Virus record (IMG/VR): IMGVR_UViG_3300027418_000032
Location: 1-30,509 of that record
Length of the DNA: 30,509 nt
From: a virus
Direction: 5' to 3' (one strand)
Every line of letters begins with the position of its first letter. Within the stretch, counting starts at the first letter, position 1. The position numbers and the translations under genes are program-made. Below, in pieces: positions 1 to 6,600 of the stretch. The notes below the pieces were generated by a model, which was not told where the DNA came from, did no database searches, and was given only the letters and a program-made list of their open reading frames with translations.

Positions 1-63
1 TTCTTGGTAGATAAGATACTGGAGAAGTATGTTAAGACCATTGTCAAGCCAGGGATAATTTAA
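1..63 (+). CDS. C-terminal end of an upstream phage gene (partial)
   Basis: Frame 1 is open from the window edge and gives 20 residues (FLVDKILEKYVKTIVKPGII) before a TAA at 61-63. The stop overlaps the ATG of the next gene in a TAATG junction, the same junction used by many undoubted genes in this window, so it is probably a real gene end. Too little is present to identify it. By position, immediately before a head-closure-like gene, it could be a head-tail adaptor or another capsid-proximal protein; this is inference only. Confidence 0.6.
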   Translation, partial: FLVDKILEKYVKTIVKPGII

Positions 64-509
64 TGATATGCGAATCAACAGACTTTATTTTCCCAATGCA
101 AGCGGATATATTCTATCCTATAGTTGAGCAAGGCGCATACGGAGATTTAAAAAAGACTTGGATTATTGATAGAACTATTGCCTGTAATTTTTCACATGCA
201 GGCTCTGCAACAAAAGAAGAAGTCACCCCCAATGTAAACATAACACAAGAAAATCTTTTAATAGGTAGATCAAAAACTGATGTAAGAATTTCTAGTTTAG
301 ACTCAAAGAACTCAGTAACTAATATCGTTATAAGCAATATAAAAGATAAGTCTGGCAATCAGGTTTATATAGAAACCGCTGGAATCAGATCTGGCAAAGC
401 AACCCTTTTTGAGATAGCATCCGTACAACCATTTCTTGGTCCATTTGGCAATGTTGAATATTACAATGTTCTTATACGTCGTTCTGAAAATCAGGCGGTA
501 GACCTATGA
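63..509 (+). CDS. Putative head-closure / head-tail connector protein
   Basis: Encodes 148 residues. The start is the ATG at 63 overlapping the upstream stop (TAATG), and the stop overlaps the next start (ATGA at 506), so it is translationally coupled on both sides. The protein has an N-terminal segment with alternating hydrophobic residues (DIFYPIVEQGAYGDLKKTW), a central strand-rich part and a C-terminal motif ending in a run of hydrophobic strand residues. The size, predicted small beta fold and position two to three genes before the major tail protein fit the head-closure (stopper) class that seals the portal after DNA packaging and gives the tail its docking surface. The assignment rests on size and synteny more than on a diagnostic motif. 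It could instead be another neck protein. Confidence 0.5.
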   Translation: MICESTDFIFPMQADIFYPIVEQGAYGDLKKTWIIDRTIACNFSHAGSATKEEVTPNVNITQENLLIGRSKTDVRISSLDSKNSVTNIVISNIKDKSGNQVYIETAGIRSGKATLFEIASVQPFLGPFGNVEYYNVLIRRSENQAVDL

Positions 510-1180
510 TATCCTTAAAATTTGATAGCAAAATGTTTAAGAAGGAAATGGACAATATAATGGAGTACTCTGTTGGATTTGTTGATGGGTTTGTAAGTGG
601 AAGAAAAGAGTTTTTAAATAATCTTGGACCAGAAGTTGCAGAATTAGCCTCACAGTTTATTGATACTAATGCAAGAGTAAGCCCTGCTACACTGCACCAT
701 GTTTATGAATGGACAAAGGTTGGAAGCCCAGGAGCAAGATTGTTTGATATTAAATACTCAATAAACTCTTCTGGTTTATCTTTTAACTCTAGTTTTAAAC
801 AGTCTGATAGCATTAAGCAGGGGTCTAGCGTTCCTTTCTATAACAAAGCACAGATCATGGAAAGTGGAACAGCCGTGACCATCTCTCCAAAAGAAGGACA
901 GTCTTTGGTGTTTGAAGTTAATGGAGAAACAATTTTTACAAAGGGTTCTGTGGTTGTAGAAAACCCAGGGGGAGACGTTCAAGGTCAATACTCAGATGTA
1001 TTCGATGTATTCTTTAGTAGATATTTTTCTCAAGCATTTTTAAAGACTAGCGGACTATATCAATACTTTAATAACCCAGTAGTATATAAAGCAAACCTTC
1101 GTAAAGGTAAAAGATCTGGTAGAAGTGCTGGACTTTCCACGGGATACAAGTGGGTTGCAGGAGCAAGGATAGGTGCATAA
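506..1180 (+). CDS. Putative HK97 gp10-like neck / minor tail protein
   Basis: Encodes 224 residues from an ATG that overlaps the previous stop codon. The N-terminal half is helical (residues about 10-60, MFKKEMDNIMEYSVGF onward). The C-terminal part has a Gly/Pro turn (VVVENPGGDVQGQY) followed by an aromatic-rich helix (FFSRYFSQAFL) and a basic tail rich in Lys, Arg and Gly. This helix-then-beta layout with a basic end is what I associate with the HK97 gp10-like family, which acts between head closure and tail terminator during head-tail joining. Gene order (closure, this gene, terminator, tail tube) supports the role. No catalytic motif is seen. Function is a family and context inference. 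Confidence 0.5.
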   Translation: MISLKFDSKMFKKEMDNIMEYSVGFVDGFVSGRKEFLNNLGPEVAELASQFIDTNARVSPATLHHVYEWTKVGSPGARLFDIKYSINSSGLSFNSSFKQSDSIKQGSSVPFYNKAQIMESGTAVTISPKEGQSLVFEVNGETIFTKGSVVVENPGGDVQGQYSDVFDVFFSRYFSQAFLKTSGLYQYFNNPVVYKANLRKGKRSGRSAGLSTGYKWVAGARIGA

Positions 1181-1809
1181 TGGCTAATGACTCAACACTA
1201 AATACCCCAGTTATCTGGATCAACAAATACCTTCAGCATAAGATTGCTGAACTAACTAGTAATCAAGATACAGACCTAACTAAGGGTTTTGGTATTCCTA
1301 TTTTCCCGTCAAGCCCATCAACGATAGACGATCTAACAGAAACCTTTATTAAGATTAATGGAGAGAACTATTCGTATTCAGGTATCGCAGCCTACTGGGA
1401 TAGACTTGCCAAGATGAACAAGTCTGGATTCCCACATATTAAGTGTGAGCAGATACTATATTATTTTTATTCAACACAAGAAAATGTAATTGAAAAACTA
1501 GTCAGAACTCAGGAGGCCGTCCTTAGACTTATGGATCGAGGAGATGAAACGGCTGAGGAAATAAACGACTGGTGTAAACACAGACAGGTAAACCTTGGAG
1601 GAGAACTCGTAGACAATATGTTCTATTTCCATAACTTCAAGGTGTACCAACTAGAGGAGACCAGAGACATTATTGACTTTGGCTCAGCCCGTACCTATGG
1701 TGGCAACAAATTTATCATTGACTACGATTATCATCAAATGCCAGAATTAACCAATAATGCCTGGCAGCCAGAAGTTCGTCCAGCAGGACAAGATAAATAT
1801 ATAGTTTAA
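1180..1809 (+). CDS. Putative tail terminator protein
   Basis: The open frame extends upstream to 1150, but the ATG at 1180 sits in a TAATG junction with the previous stop and is the start used here, giving 209 residues beginning MANDSTLNTP. It lies directly before the major tail protein, where siphoviruses usually place the terminator that caps the polymerised tail tube and attaches it to the head. The sequence begins with a proline and tryptophan rich N-terminus, has a central helical part (KLVRTQEAVLRLMDRG) and ends with aromatic strands (GGNKFIIDYDYHQM) and a Pro/Gly tail. Terminators are poorly conserved in sequence, and at about 210 residues this one is longer than many. The name is a synteny call. 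Confidence 0.45.
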   Translation: MANDSTLNTPVIWINKYLQHKIAELTSNQDTDLTKGFGIPIFPSSPSTIDDLTETFIKINGENYSYSGIAAYWDRLAKMNKSGFPHIKCEQILYYFYSTQENVIEKLVRTQEAVLRLMDRGDETAEEINDWCKHRQVNLGGELVDNMFYFHNFKVYQLEETRDIIDFGSARTYGGNKFIIDYDYHQMPELTNNAWQPEVRPAGQDKYIV

Positions 1810-1815
1810 AAGGGA

Positions 1816-1824
1816 TGTTATAAT
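1816..1824 (+). promoter_or_regulatory. Extended -10 promoter element before the major tail gene
   Basis: The sequence TGTTATAAT carries a perfect TATAAT (1819-1824) with the TGN extension. It lies in the 66-base gap between two genes. No recognisable -35 hexamer lies at the usual distance. A start near 1831 would give a leader of about 45 bases containing the ribosome site of the major tail gene. A dedicated promoter here fits the high demand for tail tube subunits. Confidence 0.55.
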
Positions 1825-1875
1825 TATCATGAGGAAACAAGCCCTTTAATCTAAAAGAAAAAAGAGGTGAAATAC

Positions 1876-2505
1876 ATGGCATATACACGTGGTAGTTCAA
1901 ACGATATTATCGTTGGAGCAGCAGCACTCTTCACATACGAAGCAGGCGCACTTGCAGACGCAGATCTTCCAGCATACGTATCAGGAACTTCATACAAGGA
2001 GACACTTGCAGCACCTGCAAACTCCGATGAATTCCGCAATGTTGGATACACAATGAATGGTTTGGAAATACAATTCCAACCAGATTTCGGCGAAGTAGCA
2101 GTAGACCAGGTACTTGACGTTGCTAAGTTATTTAAGCAAGGCATGCAAGTAAATCTGAATACTACATTCGCAGAATCAACACTAGAGAACCTTCTATTTG
2201 CATTAGCAGGTAAAGATTCATCTATGACTACAGTATCAGGAAACCCAACACTTAATCTTTCAGCAGGAGACATCGGAGATGTTCCAGTCGAGCGCGGTTT
2301 GGTTGCAGTTGGTCCAGGAACTGGAGACGCTTCAGAAAATATTGAGCGCGTCTACGTTGCATACCGTGCACTTTCAATCGAAAGCGTATCAGTATCAGCA
2401 AAGAGAGACGAAGCGACAATGTTCGAAGTATCATTCCGTCTTCTTCCAAATGATAATGCATCATACGGTAAGATCGTAGATCGTACTGTTGGCGTAGCAT
2501 CATAA
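1876..2505 (+). CDS. Major tail tube protein
   Basis: Encodes 209 residues. A GTG at 1867 is in frame, but it is inside the purine-rich ribosome site GAGGTG (1864-1869), so the ATG at 1876, six bases further on, is the start. The product is a strand-rich protein with alternating small and hydrophobic residues (SNDIIVGAAALFTYEAGALA near the N-terminus), acidic patches, and no catalytic motif. Its codon use looks more GC-biased at third positions (many gca, atc, ttc, cgc) than its neighbours, as expected of a highly expressed structural gene. Position between the terminator-like gene and the tail chaperones, with its own promoter and a strong terminator immediately after it, is typical of the tail tube subunit that stacks around the tape measure. 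Confidence 0.75.
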   Translation: MAYTRGSSNDIIVGAAALFTYEAGALADADLPAYVSGTSYKETLAAPANSDEFRNVGYTMNGLEIQFQPDFGEVAVDQVLDVAKLFKQGMQVNLNTTFAESTLENLLFALAGKDSSMTTVSGNPTLNLSAGDIGDVPVERGLVAVGPGTGDASENIERVYVAYRALSIESVSVSAKRDEATMFEVSFRLLPNDNASYGKIVDRTVGVAS

Positions 2506-2527
2506 TACAACTTAATATATACAGTTT

Positions 2528-2560
2528 GACCCAGACCCTAAAAAGTCTGGGTCTTTCTGT
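2528..2560 (+). terminator. Rho-independent terminator after the major tail gene
   Basis: GACCCAGAC (2528-2536) and GTCTGGGTC (2545-2553) form a perfect 9-base-pair stem around an 8-base loop (CCTAAAAA), followed by a short T-rich tail (TTTCTGTT). It lies 22 bases after the major tail stop codon. The tail is interrupted by C and G, so termination may be partial, and the next gene has its own promoter directly downstream. Confidence 0.85.
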
Positions 2561-2566
2561 TATACT
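2558..2566 (+). promoter_or_regulatory. Extended -10 promoter for a leaderless chaperone gene
   Basis: TGTTATACT overlaps the T-tail of the terminator. The -10 hexamer TATACT (2561-2566) ends six bases before the ATG at 2573, so transcription starting at the usual distance would begin at or next to that ATG. No ribosome site precedes the ATG, which supports a leaderless message. No clear -35 is visible; the corresponding position lies in the terminator loop. Confidence 0.6.
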
Positions 2567-2572
2567 ATATGT

Positions 2573-3262
2573 ATGGCAACAACTGTTTATAAAACTGGAT
2601 TAATCACATTAATGGATGGGACAGAGTTAGAACTGTCTCCTCTTAAAATTAAACATCTAAGATATTTTATGGATAAATTTGAAAATGTTAAATCCGCACA
2701 AGACGACATAGAGGCAATAGAAGCCTTGTCTGATTGTGCACAAATTTGTATGAAACAGTTTAAGCCAGAGATCGCTATTTCAAAAGAAATATTTGAAGAG
2801 TACGTTGATATAAAAACTGTATACGCAATTCTTGACATTACTGCTGGTATTAAGATTGATAAAGAATCAGAAGAACCAGTAAAAAAGCAAGCAGTGGATT
2901 CAGGTTCAACATGGGAAACCTTAGACTTAGCAACATTAGAGTCTGAGGTTTTTTTGCTCGGCATCTGGAAAGACTATGAAGAACTTGAACTATCCTTATC
3001 TATGTCAGAATTAACGGCTACATTAAACATAAGTCGTGACTTAGACTATCAAGGAAAGAAATTTATGGCAGCAATTCAAGGTGTTGACCTAGATAAGCAA
3101 AGCGGTAGAGATCAAGGAAATGCCTGGGAAGAAATGAAAGCAAGGGTATATTCTAAGGGTCAGGCAAGTAACGCAAAAGACATACTCGCACTACAAGGCG
3201 CAAACGCAGCAAAGGCTGGATTCGGTATTGGTATGGGATTATCATACGAAAAGATTGAATAA
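2573..3262 (+). CDS. Tail assembly chaperone, uninterrupted G-T-like fusion
   Basis: Encodes 229 residues from an ATG that lacks a Shine-Dalgarno sequence but sits just after an extended -10. Residues about 10-95 (ITLMDGTELELSPLKIK onward, with a later MKQFKPE) match the complete next gene product along its length, so they form a G-like domain. After a Lys/Glu linker, residues about 112-195 (ESEVFLLGIWKDYEELELS, then KKFMAAIQGVDLD) resemble the T-domain extension of siphovirus chaperones. Such proteins bind the tape measure and recruit tail tube subunits during assembly. In most siphoviruses the T part is reached only by a -1 frameshift; here it is in the same frame, so the fusion should be the default product. 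Two in-phase slippery heptamers (2881-2887, 2950-2956) lie between or at the edge of the domains. The family call is good; the mechanism is open. Confidence 0.75.
   Translation: MATTVYKTGLITLMDGTELELSPLKIKHLRYFMDKFENVKSAQDDIEAIEALSDCAQICMKQFKPEIAISKEIFEEYVDIKTVYAILDITAGIKIDKESEEPVKKQAVDSGSTWETLDLATLESEVFLLGIWKDYEELELSLSMSELTATLNISRDLDYQGKKFMAAIQGVDLDKQSGRDQGNAWEEMKARVYSKGQASNAKDILALQGANAAKAGFGIGMGLSYEKIE
2881..2887 (+). other. In-phase slippery heptamer A_AAA_AAG
   Basis: In the reading frame of the G-T-like gene the codons are gtA AAA AAG, the X_XXY_YYZ pattern also used by dnaX of Escherichia coli. A -1 shift would add 19 residues and stop at TGA 2944-2946, giving about 124 residues, close to a G-only length. 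The same heptamer also occurs in phase in the tape measure gene (5790-5796), so chance occurrence in this AT-rich DNA is possible. Confidence 0.35.
2950..2956 (+). other. In-phase slippery heptamer T_TTT_TTG
   Basis: The codons gtT TTT TTG form a second X_XXY_YYZ heptamer at the start of the T-like domain. A -1 shift would add seven residues and stop at TGA 2977-2979, for a product of about 135 residues. No strong downstream stem-loop was recognised by eye, so use in the cell is uncertain. Confidence 0.3.
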
Positions 3263-3277
3263 AAATAAGCCTGTTTG

Positions 3278-3286
3278 TGGTATAAT
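3278..3286 (+). promoter_or_regulatory. Extended -10 promoter before the second chaperone gene
   Basis: TGGTATAAT with a perfect TATAAT (3281-3286) lies in the 49-base gap between the two chaperone genes. A weak TTGAAT (3255-3260) is 20 bases upstream, longer than the usual spacer. A start near 3293 leaves a short leader with the GGAGG site at 3302-3306 in front of the ATG at 3312. Confidence 0.55.
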
Positions 3287-3311
3287 TAACTAACCTACAT
3301 TGGAGGAACAA

Positions 3312-3629
3312 ATGACAGACCAGAATAACAGCATCCACCTTATGGATGAAACAGAAATAAAGATCAGACCGCTAAAGATATCTCTACTAAAGCCATTCCT
3401 AAAAGAATTTAAAAGCCTAGAGAAGGTTGCGGATAATGATGAAAAATCTATGGACGTTTTGCTTAACTGTGTTCAAATTGCACTTAAGCAGTATGCTCCA
3501 GAATTAGCAGAGGACAGAGCAAAGATTGAGGACAGTATTGACCTTCCTACAATCTACAAGATTATTGACGTTGCTTCAGGTATTAACTTAACTGACACAG
3601 CATCACTTCTTGGTTCAGTCCCAAAGTAA
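3312..3629 (+). CDS. Tail assembly chaperone, G-like, paralogue of the preceding gene
   Basis: Encodes 105 residues. A TTG at 3300 is in frame, but GGAGG (3302-3306) followed by ATG at 3312 marks the start. The protein aligns almost end to end with residues about 9-95 of the upstream product: shared blocks include LMD-TE, PLKI, a Cys-x-Gln-Ile then Lys-Gln-x-x-Pro-Glu block, and the C-terminal ID-x-x-T-x-Y-x-I-x-D run. I judge roughly 30 percent identity by eye with one gap. It has no T-like domain, and neither shifted frame after its stop continues into the tape measure gene. It should therefore be the short chaperone form, present in excess over the fusion. Its last codons form C_CCA_AAG directly before the TAA, which by a -1 shift would add only nine residues. 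Confidence 0.7.
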   Translation: MTDQNNSIHLMDETEIKIRPLKISLLKPFLKEFKSLEKVADNDEKSMDVLLNCVQIALKQYAPELAEDRAKIEDSIDLPTIYKIIDVASGINLTDTASLLGSVPK

Positions 3630-3642
3630 GAGGGTGTTATGA

Positions 3643-6600
3643 TTGTCTGACGTAAATGCTAATATAGGTATTAATTTTGATACCCAGCAAGCACTTGCAT
3701 CTTTACGTCAGTTACAGGCGGGACTTAGCCGTTTCAATCAATCCCTAACACAGGGGAATATCGCTGCTGAGAATGCACAAAAGGGTTTAAATGCCCAGTT
3801 GATGCAATCTATCAATGCCACTGGAAAGTTTGTAGCATCTCAAAAAGTTGTTGCAGGCAGTACATCAGCATTTACAACAGCCTTAGAAAAGAATCAACTC
3901 TCTATGGGAGAGTACTTTAGATTTACTGCAGCAGCAGCGACAGCAAACACTAAAGTCTTTTCTAAGATGTTTGCTCATGAACGAGACATATTTAATCGTG
4001 CTCGTAAGGATAGAGTAAAGTCTTTACAGACTCAATACATACAATTAACTAGCGCCAATGGTGAACTAGTAAAGGTTCTTCAGGTAGTTCCAAAGCACCT
4101 TCAGATGGTCAATGGCAAGTATGCAGACTATGCTACAAGAACTCAGATGGCTGCACAAAGACAACAGATGATGAATCAGTTGCTCAAGCAAGGTTCGACT
4201 CAACTTCTAAACTTTGGTAAGAATACTCAATGGGCAGGTCGCCAGTTGATGGTTGGTCTTACAGTCCCTCTCACAATGCTTGGAGGATTTGCCTCTAAGG
4301 TTTTCAGGGAGATGGAACAGTCAGTAATCGCATTCACAAGAGTTTATGGAGACATGACTACAAGTGGAGATGCAACTAATAAAGCAATTGCAGACATCCA
4401 AAGACTTGCAAAAGAATTTACAAAGTATGGAATCGCAGCAAAAGATACTATAGAGATGGCTGCCAAAGCAGCAGCAATGGGTTTAACTGGAAACGATTTA
4501 AATGCACAAGTAATATCAGCAACAAGGCTTGCTGTTCTTGGTCAAGTGGAACAACAACAAGCACTCGAAACAACTATTTCTCTTCAAAACGCTTTTGGAA
4601 TTTCTTCAGAACAACTTGCAGAAAAGATTAACTTTCTTAACGCAGTAGAAAACCAGACAGTACTTTCTATTGAAGACTTAACTATTGCAGTTCCAAAGGC
4701 TGGACCAGTTATAAAGCAACTAGGTGGATCTGTAGAAGATCTTGCATTCTTTATGACTGCAATGAAGGAAGGTGGAATCAACGCATCAGAAGGTGCTAAC
4801 GCACTTAAGTCTGGTCTTGCTTCTATGATTAATCCTTCTAAGAAGGCAGCAGGATTCCTTGCAGATCTTGGTATCAACATAAAGGGTCTTGTTGAAGCAA
4901 ACGCTGGAAACCTTAAAGGAACAGTCATTGGTTTTGCAAAAGCACTTGACACACTAGATCCACTAAATAGAGCAAGAGCAATTGAACAAATGTTTGGTAA
5001 GTTCCAATTTGCTCGTCTATCAACATTATTTCAAAACGTAACAAAAGATAGTTCACAGGCTGCTAGAGCACTTGGACTTGCTGGAGCATCAGTTGAAGAA
5101 TTAGCAATCTTATCTGAGAGAGAACTTGGAAAAGTAGAAGATGCTGTTGGAGTTAAATTCCAAAAAAGTATTGAACAATTAAAATTAGAACTCATTCCAA
5201 TTGGAAAGACATTCCTACAAGCGCTAACACCAGTAGTTGAATTTCTTGGTAAGATTTTAGCGAAGTTTAATAACTTTAGCGATGGAACTAAAAAGGCTTT
5301 TGCAATTGTTATTGGAGTTGTAGGGGGACTTGCCCCAGTTGCACTGATGACATTTGGTCTATTCATGAACGCTATTGCAAACGGCATTAAGTTATTTGCT
5401 GCCCTTCGTAGTGGAATGGCAAAACTAAATGGTCAGAACAATGTACTAGGTGGAGGATTTGATTACCTTACACAACAAGAGATTGAACAACTAGCACAGA
5501 CTAACGCCCTTCACACATCTCACCAACAATTAATTAGCACATTTAATGTGGAGTCTGGAGCAGTTAATGCTCTTGCTGCAGCCTATGCAAATGCAGCAAG
5601 CCAAGCAAGAACTCTTGCAGCATCATCACCAGGATTATTTAATACAGTTCCAGGACCAGTAGGCGCAGTTGCAGGTTTACCACCTGTTCAAAAGTTTGCA
5701 AAAGGCGGAGTTGTTCCAGGTACAGGAAATAAAGACACCGTACCTTCAATGCTTACTCCTGGAGAAGTTGTACTAACTACAGATACTGTAAAAAAGAATC
5801 CAGAACTTGTTGCAGCACTTCTTACTGGCACTGTAAAGAAGTATGGTACAAGTACTCAGTCTGAAGGTGGAGGAATGAAGCCTCCTAAACTAGGCATAGC
5901 AAGTGTTACAGAAATGATGTCTATGGGTATAGATGATTTTGCAGCAGAGATTGGAAAACTTGGAAAAGGTGCTTCTCAAGCAACAGCCATTGCAGAAGTT
6001 AAGTTAGAATTAACTAAAGCGACAGACCGTGCAGGAGAAGATATGGCAAATGCAATTAAAAGAATGCTTGCAGAAGCAGCACAGTCTGTTGAAAAGGTAT
6101 CTGCTGATTGGGTAAAAAATAGAGCAAAAGATATTAATCCAGAAACTGGGGAACAGTGGAGAGCGCCATATGCAAATACATCTTCAACACCATGGCAGCC
6201 AAGTGATCCAGCAAGAGCACAAGTAGAACCAGGCGGTAGATATGTTGCTGCTCACATGGAAGCACCAAAGCCAAAGATTACAGACAAAGCCGAGTTAGAA
6301 CGTCTTGCAGTTCTTGCTGGAAAATCAGGCCTAGGCGAAGCCCTTGCTCTCGCAGCAAAACATGGTGGCTCTGCAACACCAATGGGCAGTTTTACAGCGA
6401 TGCTTCCAGAAGAAGCAAACAAAACAACTGCTTTAAATTTGTCTGACCCTAACGATGTAGCGATCCACTCTCAACTTGCAGCAAGAAGAGGGTTAGCGCC
6501 AGCACAATTTTCTGGTGACGATGCAAAAGTATTTGAAATGCCTAAGTCTGGAATACAGGATTTATTTAGTGGAGAAGATGCAGGTAAGTCTCTTTCTCCA

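Noticed and set aside
1809-1847. AAAGGG and CCCTTT as a hairpin terminator in the gap before the major tail gene
   Set aside because: Only six base pairs around a 27-base loop and no T-run afterwards; more likely chance.
1829-1849. Six-codon ORF (MRKQAL) before the major tail gene, as a possible leader peptide
   Set aside because: Its ATG is only four bases after the TATAAT, so it would lie at or upstream of the expected transcript start, and it has no ribosome site.
1851-2273. Minus-strand reading frame opposite the major tail gene
   Set aside because: A shadow of biased third-position codon use in the tail gene; no ribosome site or family resemblance.
3620-3643. Frameshift fusion of the second chaperone to the tape measure
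   Set aside because: The -1 frame stops after nine codons, and the +1 frame hits a TGA at 3640-3642 just before the tape measure start.
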